Shown here: positions 1-11,300 of the stretch, piece by piece
Position numbering within the stretch: position 1 is the first letter of the stretch
Layout of the letters: every line of letters starts with the position of its first letter
Source: Hirudinaria manillensis
Lineage: Eukaryota > Annelida > Clitellata > Hirudinida > Hirudinidae
Direction of reading: 5' to 3'
Assembly (NCBI GenBank): GCA_034509925.1
Contig: CM067529.1
Location: 10,565,501 to 10,629,500, forward strand
DNA length: 64,000 nucleotides
Notes under the pieces: model-generated
What the model was told of the DNA's origin: nothing
Seen by the model: the letters and a program-made list of their open reading frames with translations, nothing else
Databases searched by the model: none
Program-made: the position numbers and the translations under genes

Positions 1-111
1 AGAATGGCTATGATTAATATATTTAAAGTTAATTAATTAATATATTTAAATTGTCATTTGTATGGATATTTTAATGTACAACGTTGGCATTTATAAAATG
101 TTTATTTTCAG

Positions 112-646
112 AATCCTGAGAATTTGAAGATGCTCGCTACTGACATGCCGGTTGTTTACCTGGATTACTCTAAAACGACGATGGTTATTGAAAACAGGTT
201 GATTGAATTATTATATTCTTACCTTGTTCATCTTCATTTTTCAATCGAAATTTCACATTTGTCTAATGTTCTAAAGCTGTGCAAGACATCTTTTGAACGT
301 AACATGTTTAAAAAAATAGTTTTTATCGTGTTACAGTGTCACATTCATCTCCAGTTCCATTGTTGATTGACATTAGTTTCATGTGCAGCTTAGCCAATTT
401 GCTAAACTAATTCTACACTCTAAAGTCAAGAACTGAATAGAATTCAAACTTTAATATTGTCTGCTAAAGTTGATTCGTATATCACTGATCTAATCCTGAA
501 ACATATCAATTGTCATAAAATAGTGCTATTTCTTATTTTTATGCAGCACTTCGGTTGCAATGGAACAGACACCAAACCAATTAGAGAATGATTTTTCATT
601 GCTGTTACTTTCTGATGTCGTTTGGAATTTGAAGGAATCACCATGA
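112..646 (+). CDS. 3' end of an unrecognised gene, last two exons
   Basis: Two exons at 112-197 and 547-646 join in frame (codon AG|C) and encode the last 61 residues of a protein whose 5' part lies left of the window. The upstream exon follows a good acceptor (tttattttcag), its donor is gttgat, and the second acceptor is tttttatgcag. The tail contains VVYLDYSKTTMVIEN and ends in VVWNLKESP before TGA. A consensus AATAAA follows 40 bases after the stop, which supports a real 3' end. I do not recognise the family: the piece is short and has no domain signature. Exon structure moderately sure, function unknown. Confidence 0.5.
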
Positions 647-685
647 AGCATTTTTATATTATCTTATAAAATATGTTTTTGTTGG

Positions 686-691
686 AATAAA
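686..691 (+). terminator. poly(A) signal of the gene ending at 646
   Basis: AATAAA 40 bases past the stop codon of the partial gene at the left edge. Confidence 0.5.
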
Positions 692-2534
692 AACTGATTT
701 TGTGCGCTGATCTCAATCTTTGTCTGAGGCTTTTTTAAAGATGAATTTTTGTTAAAAACCTAAATGAGTGATTATGATGCATTAAAAAGAATATAATGTC
801 ATTGTTATCATTGATTTTCTCATTTACTGTTTATTCATTTAGTTTAGGAACCATGTTATATTTTTTAAGCTTAAATTTTAACATGGTGTAGAATATGGTG
901 GATATGTGAGGTGAATTGAAAAGAGTCTTATGCAAGATATGATAATTAGTCTTTAAAATTTGATATTTAAAATTTAATTCCAGAATTAGAGACAAAAAAT
1001 CTATCCCTGGTCCATCAATAGTCTACATTCTAGACTAGAATTTCTAGTATTCTAGATCCACCACTGAATAAAGGTCATTATTTTCAAAATTTTGATGTGT
1101 GGGTTAAGTAGATTTCAGTTGTGTTTGATGTGAAATCGTTTGCAAACAGAAAAACGTTGTGGGCAGTTTGTTTGCCAAATAGATTTGTGGCGTACCCACT
1201 TGATGGATGGAGGGGAAAATCGAGCTTCCTTGATCGAACAACTTAGTGGTGAATTGCGAATAGGGATGTTCATAAAGACTAAAAAATCATTAACATTCAT
1301 AGGCACGAAGACATCGCGCACATTTTATGCATAGATGTCACGTTTAACCTGTCAGTTGAGTAGATTTTTTTTTCTTTGCCAGACTGTTTTATTTCCGAGA
1401 GGACCCAAACAGACATGTTTATGTTATTGGCGATGGCCCCTCTGATGTTCTACGCTTGTAATATTGATTTTAACTTGAGATAATCGATGCCTAATTGTTA
1501 AAAAGATCTTCATTTGCCCGATAGACAATTTGATCGATTTGATTGTTCAAGGAAGATGTTGTGTGAATGGTCATATATTTGTTCACCGAAAATCCTAAAA
1601 AGAAACAGCTCTATATTATGGGCATTGATGTCACTTTCCAGTGATTATAGGATGGATCAATTGACTCACTCCTTTATTTTTCAAAATAATTTAATCATTT
1701 GCAGAAAATATACGTGTAAGGCAATTTACATGCAGAAAAATTAAGTGGCATCCTTTTTTTTTTATAGTTTTTATAGATACATACAGATATTAATGTATAA
1801 TTGATAATAGCAGTAATAGTAATAATAGCAATAATAACCTAATCTATAATTTCCAAAAGACAGAATTAAGTTGGAGCGTCATGTTTGTAAACCAGTCATG
1901 CCCCTATAGCTAATCGCACGGCATTATATAAATGACATGTTATTCTTATTATAAAACCTCTTCAGACATTCTGGAAGAGCCTGTGTTTCCCAGTCCTGGC
2001 TTTGTTTATTAGCATGTTTCTCAAACATCATATATCCTCTCGATTAAATATCATTTAAAAATTCTGCTGAATTTAAATATTTTCATTCATCTGTTATAAA
2101 ATCTTCAATGTTCAGGCAGAGTCCATGTCCAAAAATTAAGTAATCCTTGTGAAGTTCCATAAAACGTCAGCTTATAGCCTTTTAACACCTACAATGGAAC
2201 CTGTGAATTAGGGTAAAACCTGTCCTAAGGGCCATTTTTTTCCAGGAACCGATTTTACTTTAGTTTAACGTAGACAGCTCATAAAAGGGAAAAACTTGAA
2301 CATGCCCATAGGAACACAACTTTCGTGAAAAATTTAGCTTTCTCTACTGTCAGATTTTACTGTACGTCTTCCTCCATCTAGAACAAATGTTGGATGACAC
2401 GTGGCTTAACAACATTGGTAGGATTTGGTTAATCGATGGATAAACTCAATTCATCCACGTTCAACAACGACGTAAATAAATAAGCTTTCGGCACGTGCTG
2501 GGTTCATTATTATAGATTTGTTAAGCTTTGAAGG
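692..2534. other. Intergenic stretch, no gene recognised
   Basis: Only short chance ORFs are present on both strands, with no domain, no good exon chain and no RNA gene that I can see. A degraded transposon copy lies at 2190-2364 and is listed separately. Confidence 0.5.
2190..2364 (-). mobile_element. Degraded pogo/Tigger-like MITE, copy c
   Basis: Read on the minus strand this stretch begins TACAGTAAAATCTG and then follows, with gaps, the element at 38887-39060. It shares the blocks ACGTTAAACTAAAGTAAAATC and GGACAGGTTTTACCC, the last as GGACGGGTTTTATCC in the other copy. It carries no ORF. The family call rests on the TIR style (TA-CAGTAAAAC) and is tentative. Confidence 0.4.
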
Positions 2535-3336
2535 ATGCGGCCAATTTTTTGTCTCCTTTCCTTTCTTTGCCTTTGCAAAGAGGCAAATTTATTGGATGGT
2601 TATTTCATTTATTTTAAATACGATTATATATTGAAATTTATTTTATTTACGATTTAAATTATTGTTATATAAGTTATTGATAATTTTCAAAATGGTGTTT
2701 AGTAGTTTAGTCCAGAATAATTGAATAATCTCTATGATACCTATAACCGATAATAGAATAAACCTCCTAGAACGCATTCGCGCACGAATTAAAAACGATT
2801 CATATAATATTTGTTCTAAAATTTCCGTATAAGTTTCTAATACTTGTTTCTATCTTGTTTCAAATCTTAAGCAACGATGAATATCGATGTCGATTGGATA
2901 CACGTCCAAGAAACTCCAAACAAATTTGGACACCTGCCGGAATACATTAAAATCAGGCTTCCCGTCGATCCTGGTAGATATGTGACCATAGAACTCCATA
3001 GGAAAGATGACGATTACAAAAACATTCCAGTTATTTTGGGCGGAGATGATGGACACACATTATGGGAATCGCACGAGGATGAAGTCTGCTTTGTTTTATT
3101 TTTAAGTTTATAAGTTTATTAATTTCAACTGTTAAGTAAAATTTATTAAATTAGTTTCGCAGTTCGAATAGCTAGGGAAACAGACTTGGAACTCAATGTA
3201 AAACTGCTTGAAATAAATAGAATTAAATATTAAAAAATAAAACTCGAAGGCCAGCCTTAAGGAAGCCCTTGCTTATACCCTCACTCTCCTCAGTGGCCTT
3301 GAAGTCCACAGGACATACGCCACTCTTACGAACCGA

Positions 3337-3381
<45 letters not shown>

Positions 3382-4606
3382 CGTTCAACTTGTAAATTTG
3401 AGATTGTTAATGAACTTGTAAATGAATTTTTAATAACTTCGTAAATGTTTTTTTTTAAATAATTAATTCTTAAATAAATATTATTATGTATCTACATCTT
3501 AGTATCATTTTGTCGTTCCAGAGGTTCCACGTGTACAGCGATAACAAATACAAAGCGTCCTTCACCGTTGCCCTCAACAAGACATCCGAAGAATTGCCAA
3601 AAATAACCTACGTGAGTTAAATTTCTTAGTCGAATGTGTTTAAAACTATATCAGTTTTATTTTTTAAATCTGAATACTGTTTAGTATCTTTAGTAAATGT
3701 GTGTTTTACGATGTTCCTAGGAAAGTGACAAACAAATCACAACGATCTAAGGGTACCCTAATTATGCCCAAACTCTGCCCTACACATACCCTATATTGTC
3801 TCCTGACAAGTGACAAACAAATCACAACGATCTAAGGGTACTGTTATAACTTCAGAATATCGAGATCAACACGGTTTATTAGGATCAACGCAATACGACA
3901 CAACTCGACACAACACGACACAGTACGATACGAACACGAGCGGAATTAAAACGGAAAACAAGCGTGCCTCATCGCACGAGGTGCACAAAACCAAAGATAC
4001 GTATAATCCCACAACAGGTACCCTAATTATGCCCAAACTCTGCCCTACACATACCCTATATTGTCTCCTGAGTATTTAAATCCACTGAAAACTGATAAAA
4101 CTTGCTTAAGTTGGCTTTTGACTGTCATTTCTCTATCTACCCCTCACAGTGACCAATTATGTTCTTACTAATCAGTGATTCTGTTACCAGCAAAAGTTAC
4201 TAAAAGTAGAACATTGGAAGATATAAAACAGTTCTTTGTGATATAATTCAACTCATTCCTAAAATATTCGTAAAATATTACATGCTATATTTGTTTAAAA
4301 ATAGCTCAAAAACGTTTTATTTTAATGTATGCAAAATAGTTTGGCAGTTTCATGCACAAAGGCAGGCTGTACAGCTTAAGACCGGGCAAGAAGGAGCATG
4401 TACACCATGAAATTCTACAGCATTTTCATATCACAATCCACAATCATGCTCACGTTTTGGTTGAAGATAAACCAGTTGAACGCCATCATGATGGTAATTT
4501 CTTGGAAAATTATTTGAAACATGAAAGATATTATTGGTGACTTGTTTCGTTCCAACGATAATTTTACTTTCAGCAAAAGATTACTTCACGGCTGATGAGC
4601 TCTGAT
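2535..4606 (+). CDS. Secreted stand-alone reprolysin (M12B) prodomain protein with C-terminal ADEL
   Basis: Five exons (2535-2598, 2872-3083, 3522-3611, 4340-4493, 4575-4606) join in frame into 183 residues. Residues 1-17 form a signal peptide (MRPIFCLLSFLCLCKEA). The rest resembles the prodomain of M12B metalloproteinases: HLPEYIKI, then a beta-rich stretch with VTIELHRKDDD, then YFGSFMHKGRLYSLRP, the usual point where these prodomains read G-x-(V/F)-x-x-G-x-x-x-I-x-P. No catalytic domain follows. The last exon ends KDYFTADEL then TGA, and ADEL fits the ER-retrieval pattern [KRHQSA]-[DENQ]-E-L. AATAAA lies 64 bases downstream. The donors gttatt and gtctgc are weak. Prodomain-less M12B genes lie at 38-52 kb, so this protein could act on them in trans (inference). 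A truncated former protease gene is the alternative. Confidence 0.6.
3240..3379 (+). repeat. Possible SINE or LINE tail ending in (ATT)n
   Basis: A GC-richer 95-bp segment (cagccttaaggaagcccttg onwards) runs straight into an ATT microsatellite at 3336-3379. That layout is common at the 3' ends of SINEs and LINEs. A related piece, cagccttaaggaa, recurs at 11815. No tRNA-like A/B box was convincing. It sits in an intron of the prodomain gene. Confidence 0.3.
3723..4071 (+). repeat. 85-bp tandem duplication, second copy split by a solo LTR
   Basis: The first copy at 3723-3807 runs without a break from agtgacaaacaaatcacaac to ataccctatattgtctcctg. The second copy starts at 3808, breaks at 3841 and resumes at 4022. 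The two are identical or nearly so. The first copy therefore preserves the site as it was before the insertion. Confidence 0.85.
3842..4016. mobile_element. Solo LTR, 175 bp
   Basis: The element begins TGTTATAACTTC, ends CCCACAACA, and is flanked on both sides by the 5-bp duplication GGTAC (3837-3841 and 4017-4021). TG...CA ends with a 5-bp target duplication and no internal sequence are what recombination between the LTRs of a Copia- or BEL-type element leaves behind. The uninterrupted copy of the host sequence at 3723-3807 carries a single GGTAC at the same place. Superfamily not decided. Confidence 0.8.
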
Positions 4607-4669
4607 GGATAACATGCATAATTTTGCAAAAACTCTCCGAGCGCTTTTGATAAATCGTTGTTAAATGTT

Positions 4670-4675
4670 AATAAA
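4670..4675 (+). terminator. poly(A) signal of the prodomain gene
   Basis: AATAAA 64 bases after the TGA at 4604-4606. Confidence 0.55.
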
Positions 4676-5768
4676 TATTCTATTCATGGAGTATGTCGAC
4701 TTTATCAACTGAAATAAGACATAAATTCAAACGCATTCTTAGTAGAATAAATCGAATTAAACAATAAACTTTATCGGATCAGCTTATTTCACTGATATTA
4801 AATTTTGCGGAAAGAGATCCAAATAATCAGATGGTTTACGGGCAAAGTCGTAACAAGTGGCCGCCCGTCTCAGACACAAGTCTGAAGAACCGATCATCAC
4901 GTTCAGAAGGATCTAGTAAGTCTCAGAACCATTGACCATATGTGACCATAGAAAGTCATCATTAGTGGTGATTCACGGTATCGTACGGATTCATTGGCGC
5001 CAAGTAGTTTTACTACAGGAATTTTGTTTAGGAATAAATTTATAAAATTATTCGAGCAATTATTAACTTATGCAAATCGAAATTCTTGTGAAAAGCGCCA
5101 TCTCTCGCGTTAATCAGTCAAAGTGTCGAGATTCGTCAGGGATATGCGTTAATCATAACAACAATCAATTGAATGATTTAACGGTAACTTTCTAATTGTA
5201 AACAATTTGGTTGGAATCGTAATTAATATTATCTGCCATTGTATTCCCACGTGGTAAAGAAATTAAATTCGATTGGACTCACTGTCCACGCGTTCCTCAA
5301 ATGAATTCTGCTGAATAATTTAAACAAAATTAAAAATATATAAATATTTTTTTAAAAATTCCTCCTTTATTTAAAACGAAATAAATTAATTTTTATATAA
5401 ATAAAATCATTTTTTTAGAAGCAAATACAAAAATTATTTTAAATTTATTTGTAGAATTAATTAAAATTTTAAAGTTTTATAATCAAATTAACTAATTATC
5501 TTGCATTGCCTTGAAGCCTAAAGAATGAAAAAAAGAAACGCCGATGATATATTCATTTATGATAAATTACAAATGCGGGTCTCACATCATTCAATTATGT
5601 AATTTTACAAAAATATTTAATTTACATTCCCTAAGTGGCTGATGTGTGTTCAATGTATCATTTAGTGATATAGAATTTATTTTCCAAATATATGTTTGAT
5701 TCATGTATTGCCGTCTAAAACACGTAATTATGCAAAATTTCTTTCAAAATTTGACTTCAATGTTTGAA
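4676..5768. other. Intergenic stretch, no gene recognised
   Basis: AT-rich sequence without exon-like ORFs. A minus-strand AATAAA (TTTATT at 5676-5681) probably serves the gene at 5769-7085. Confidence 0.5.
5676..5681 (-). terminator. poly(A) signal of the 438-residue gene
   Basis: TTTATT on the + strand, AATAAA on the minus strand, about 90 bases past the stop codon. Confidence 0.45.
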
Positions 5769-7085
5769 TCACGCAGACATCCTGAATCGGTCAACGAAGA
5801 GTTTGTATTCCCAGTCGATAGCAGGACATATTTTTAGCAAGTTTACAAGCCATTTCTCTTTAATACATTTGTGATCAAATATATCTGTAATCAAAAACCT
5901 ATCATTTCTAATCAACATTGGCTTGGCTGAAATGCCGAGCCATTGGTACCAACTGCCGTTTAAAACAAACAGATATTGTAGTAGCTCCGCTGTCACGATA
6001 GCAATCTTATTGATGCCTTCAATGGTGCTCATTAAACAGTCGATATGTTCACCTGTACAACATTTGGATTTTACATCACACGCAAGTGAAAGAATATAAG
6101 ATAAGGTTTTCACAACCATTTCAACAAGCTTCCTGAAGTCATGAATGTGGCAGTCTTGTGTATCATCTTTTAAGTATAGAAGTGCGGTGAGAAATGACTT
6201 ATTGACGACTGACTGATCAACGGTGTCAGAAGGTTTGCACAAAAGCAAATGAAATTTCTGCAGTAAGCCACTAAGAAGGAATCGTTTAACTGGATTATTT
6301 CTGCATTGTTGTTCTTTTTCATCGAGCAATGTCAACGCACATTTCAGAGTCGTCCTAAGACATTGTCCATTGAAATCAATATCCCGCATGGCTTTAAAAA
6401 TAGGCGATATTTCCAAAATATCGTCGCAGTTTAAATAATAATAGACTTTTCTTAGATAATCAATATGAAGGCACTTGTTCTCGTCATTCAGCAAAAATAT
6501 CAATTTCATTTCGATAAAGTCATCGTGATTAAAATGAAACGTTGACCAGAATTTTGGCATTTTGTCCAACAATATCGCAGCTATTGCCATGGCAATGTGC
6601 GTTGAATTTTGACAAATTGGACCCAAGTGATGCGATACGAAAAGGTTAAGACTGTTGTAAAGCAACGTGTTTACGCTTCCTACACTGATGTAGTAAGCGA
6701 ATTTTAACCACAAGGAGCCATTCAATTCTGTATAACAATTTCTTACGAAACCCATACAAGTTATGGATATTAATTCTTCAATTTCTCTTTTGTTTTGTGA
6801 CGAAGTTTTAAAAATCATTTTGTGAACATTTATGCTGTCCATAAATTCTGGCACAGGTGGTATGATTGCATCGACAAGCGTTATATAGTTTTCAAACATT
6901 TCCTTATCAAAGTATGAATGGAGCAAATAAGCGAGAGCATATCCATAACCCATATCCAGCCACTCTTTCAACGACTTGTTACCAACGTCCTGCCTCAATG
7001 CTTCCACTGGGTCATCGGAATCTACGATTCTTTGGAGCGCGAGAACTTTAGCATCCATTATTTTCGTCAACTCTCGCATGGTCAT
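5769..7085 (-). CDS. Intronless hypothetical protein, 438 residues
   Basis: One uninterrupted frame runs from ATG (MTMRELTKIMDAKVL) to a stop after DRFRMSA. I do not recognise the family. The protein has no signal peptide, no clear membrane segment and no zinc or nucleotide-binding motif. Leucine-rich helical stretches are spaced along its length (for example GYGYALAYLLHSYF near residue 47 and LLQYLFVLNGSWYQWLG near residue 367), which would fit an alpha-solenoid of HEAT or armadillo type. About 13 cysteines are scattered without a repeat pattern. The lack of introns stands out beside neighbours with 5-21 exons and could mean a retrocopy or an intronless family. A minus-strand AATAAA lies about 90 bases after the stop. 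The ORF is far too long to be chance in sequence this AT-rich. Confidence 0.75.
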   Translation of the reverse strand: MTMRELTKIMDAKVLALQRIVDSDDPVEALRQDVGNKSLKEWLDMGYGYALAYLLHSYFDKEMFENYITLVDAIIPPVPEFMDSINVHKMIFKTSSQNKREIEELISITCMGFVRNCYTELNGSLWLKFAYYISVGSVNTLLYNSLNLFVSHHLGPICQNSTHIAMAIAAILLDKMPKFWSTFHFNHDDFIEMKLIFLLNDENKCLHIDYLRKVYYYLNCDDILEISPIFKAMRDIDFNGQCLRTTLKCALTLLDEKEQQCRNNPVKRFLLSGLLQKFHLLLCKPSDTVDQSVVNKSFLTALLYLKDDTQDCHIHDFRKLVEMVVKTLSYILSLACDVKSKCCTGEHIDCLMSTIEGINKIAIVTAELLQYLFVLNGSWYQWLGISAKPMLIRNDRFLITDIFDHKCIKEKWLVNLLKICPAIDWEYKLFVDRFRMSA

Positions 7086-8389
7086 GAGTGATTTTTAAAT
7101 TCAGAAATATTGGAGAATGTTTCTTATTTTCAACTGCACTAATCTGTTTACGTTTTGTAGTTATTTCTCGTGTCGCCTTTATACATGATTAGATCGAAAG
7201 ATACTGAATACTTCTCAAGGTCCGATTTTATTGATATTTAAAATTTATTATATTTTACAATCAATTACTCAATTCTCGGTACGATTTTTCTAAAATATTT
7301 TCTAACCTTTTCATATGAAGTGATAGATAAAATAATCTTATCATCTACGCAATACTCTTGAACAAAGTCTTTTGCCATATCTGTTCTTTAATTAAATTTA
7401 AATATAATATTATAACACAAAAAATGTATTCTTCTATATCTTTATGTATCGAGTTTATACTATATTGAGGAATTCTCAAACTTTACATGTTACCTGGGAT
7501 TTCAATTCTCTGACTAAAATATTTTTTGGCTTCTTTATATCAAAGCATAGCTTACTTATACCCACGAATGCAGTCCATCTTTTCCAAACCTTGAATTATT
7601 TTAAATACAAAGTTATGGACCAAGACTCTATTCTTGTATACTTTTAATGTATCGTAGACAAATGTGGCTTTTTTTCTCTCTCCTTTATGTAATGTTTAAA
7701 AATCATATAAGCCACGTTTATTGCGCGGAATTGTAAAGAATGTATAAACCGCTTTTTACTTTATGTTTCTAATTACTGCTTATGTTAAAGCAATTTCTAG
7801 TCCATAAGGCTGGCACGTTGAGTTTTTTTTTTAAATATTAATATTTGATTCGGTTTATTTCAGGATTTTTGCATTCTGCTTAGAATTCTGCTTTTGTTGT
7901 TATCTTTTCAAGTTGTTTACAAAAGTTCAAGATTTTTTGCTCGGGAATTTCATTTTCGTTGAATAAACTTGAAAACTAAAAAAGAAAAAATTACGAACTT
8001 TTCAGACGCAGCCCGAAACTTTAATCGAAAAGTCAAAAAGTGATTCCAAGATTTCACTCACCGATGTGAATTAAACAAAAGCATATATTATTAGAAAAGC
8101 TAGTGGTATGAAGGGTTGATTTGAAAGACATCCCTAAAAAAGTCGATATGCCGTCGCTCACAATATAGCAAACGATATGTGATCTTAGTTTATATGAATT
8201 ATTGTCCATTAAAAGTATTTAATCATTCTTAGCTTAAAGAAAGTTAAATGAAGGATCAAGGAGCAGAACGATTTACAGGGGTTCCAAAAAACCACCAGGT
8301 TTTTCAAAGCGACTCGGCAGTCCCTTCAGAGTTTTGAAATATAATTATTTTTTTTTTAATTTCTTCGCAAATTCGAGGAAGAAATAGAT
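7086..8389. other. Intergenic stretch, no gene recognised
   Basis: It holds the upstream region of the 438-residue gene and the downstream region of P450 copy 1. The part near 8280-8400 is a diverged copy of the 3' flank also seen beside copies 2-4 (ttcgcaaattcgag near an A/T run). Nothing else identified. Confidence 0.5.
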
Positions 8390-11300
8390 TTAATTTGATT
8401 TGGTAAAAAGCATGCCAACCATTCTTTCAGATGCTTTTAGATATATTCCATTGGAAGACTTCATCGTCATAGCCATTAATTTACGTGGTTTGTGATTTTC
8501 CTTAACATCGAAGTTGAATCTGAGCAAGGAAGCGGTTCATTATTAAGCCAATAAAAAAAAAAAATTAATCAAATCATGTCTTATATTAGGAAAATGATAA
8601 ATTTCATAATCGAAAAATTAAGATGAAAAGAACCTTTTCAGAGTCCTCGCTAAGACCACTTTCAGTTCATCCATCGCAAAGGCTTGTCCGATGCAGTTTC
8701 TTATTTGATTGAACAAATATCAAGTATTGTGGCAAATCATCGTAAATTGGAAAAATGAAATTATAATACATATAAGTCATTTTTTAATGTTGGGCGTCAT
8801 ATTTACAATCAACGAATTAATTCTGCCTAACTTTTAAAATAAATTATGAACTCAATTTAACTTATTGCCATCTTCATGAAGCGTTATTCAAAGCACGGTT
8901 TCTGGTGTGGATTATTTAGCATTTCAACTTGTAACTTTTGTTAGAATCTCAGAAATTAGTTCAAAGTTACCGAAAACCGGCAGAAAAGGGAATAAATGCA
9001 AATGGATCCATCGATTTACTTCTCTCCTGCGAAAATCTTTCTGGATCAAATTTTTTCAAAAAATTTAAAAATAAATTAATGTAATAAATATTTACAAAAA
9101 TATTGGCACGCATATAAATAAATAAAACTTATTTCTAAAGAATTTTTTCAAGAAAATTTCATCACAACCGATGGTTCGTCCCATATGTGAGGGTTGTGAT
9201 GAAGACTGTAAAGGACGATAGAAACTACTGTTCCAGCAGGAACAGATTTTCCATCAATGAATACGTCTTCTTCCAGCTCTCTTTCAAGGTATGGAATACC
9301 ATATAATCTCAATGATTCCTTTATGCACATGGTAAGATACGGTAGTTTTTGAATGTCATCCCTTCAAATTGATGAAAAAATTGGTTTTATGTCTAATTAG
9401 GATTATGAAAACATATGCGTCTAACTGTAAACATAATATAGTCTACAGTACAAGCAGGGGATTATAAATATATATTAATATATTTTAAAAATAAATTCAA
9501 CAGCTTTATTCAAGTGACTTAAATCACAATTACAACGTCGATTAACAATTAAGTGCCTCATTTAAATTGGTATAGTAACCATCTCATATAGTCATCGTTT
9601 TTATCTTTCATCAAATCTTCAATTTCCTCCTGGCAAATTCTTTGGTGATATGGATTTGATGCCAAACAATATAATGACCATGACATAGCAGAAGCGGTCG
9701 TCTCGTAGCCTAAATAAATAATCTTAACTAACCATTCTCTTCAGACGTAGTAATCATGAAAATTCATCATAAATTGATACTAACACCCTCTAAATGGACT
9801 CCTACTTAAAGTGCTCACCTCCCAAAATAAAAGTATTCACTTCGTCTCTAATTTCTTCGTCTGTTAATCCCACGCCATCTGTGTCTACAGACCTCACCAA
9901 AATGTCCAAGAAATCGTGATGATTTTCCACTTCATTAGGTTGTTCCTGCGATATTTAAATTCTTAAAAGGTCTAATTTTAAACAAGATAGTACATTAAAA
10001 CCCTAATTATTTGTTCCGACTTTTATTGAGTTGATGAATAACTTATCCAGGCCTTAACAAATCCGGCATATCTGTCCTGGTTCGGTGCGTTGGGTTTAGG
10101 AATACGGTGTGAGTGATTAGATTTGAAAACACTAGTCTCAACTAAAGGAAATATGTAGATGGAGCTTTATAAAAGTTCCCTCACATAATATTCGGATGTG
10201 TAAGGAACTCAAAATACTGTGTTTCTCTGCACAAACATAAACATTGCGAAAATAAATCGGTAAAAAAAAACGACCGACAATTAGCAAATCTATTTGGTCA
10301 TTTTCTTCAAATTTTAAATAAAGATTTACAATGAAATATCAATTATAGAAAATCTGAACATGTACAAAAACAATAGTTTATGCATTCAAAAAATCTGATT
10401 CTAAAATCTATAAAAAGGTTGATTGAGTTTTATAAAAATAAATAAAACATAGTTCATATATAATGAACTGACAATTAACTGTTTCCTTCTTTCTTTAATT
10501 AATTCCATGGCAAATTCGCCCACTTCTTCAGCATATTTCCAAAAATTCTTTCCATCTTTGGTCATCCAGTAAATAAAATCGAAATGTTTCCATGGCTCGC
10601 TATTCCATTGGAATTTGTTCCAAAATTTAAATTTAGACTAACAATTCATTTATATCGTTTAAAACAACTGAACCGGAACTCACTATTGTCGTTTCATAAC
10701 TAGTGTTGTCAATTCATCCACTGCCCGATCGTAAAAATGATCATCTCTGGAAAAAAGAGTAAGAGGTCAGTTTGATTATATCGAGCAAAAGTTCAAATTA
10801 ATATTTCACATCACCCTCTGGTCTGCAAGTCACTTTTGTAAGAAAAGGCACATTGTAAAATGATGTCCAACGAAAGCTTCGAAGTCAATTCGAATATATC
10901 GAAAGATTCATTAGATTTGGCATATGCAGATATGTTCTCCTTAATTAATGAAATTTGTTTTAAAGAAGATATTAAATAAAAAAGAATTATTCCGTAACAA
11001 TAGTTAGTAAATGACAATTAGATTTACTAGTTAGATAATTAGTTAGAAGCTTTCTTTTTACCAAGAATACATCTGTAGCTCGGTTTTGGGCGTTGATGTA
11101 GTTTTTGAGAGAATCGAAGTGAAAAGTCGGAGTCAATAACCTTCGATTTCTATGCCATTTTTCACCCGACGATAGCAACAAACCATCACCAGGCCACTTC
11201 AATCCATAGCGGTAGACACCGAAAAAAGTTGGTTTTTTACCTAAAATAACCGTTTATAATCAATTTTCACATTATAAAACAAATTTGAGAAATTCATGCA

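Noticed and set aside
3810-4079. 89-codon ORF
   Set aside because: It is a read-through of the solo LTR and the duplicated host segment, with no protein-like features.
4838-4915. gtcgtaacaag and ccgcccgtc, words known from the 3' end of small-subunit rRNA
   Set aside because: The two words occur in the wrong order and spacing, and nothing around them matches rRNA. Treated as coincidence.
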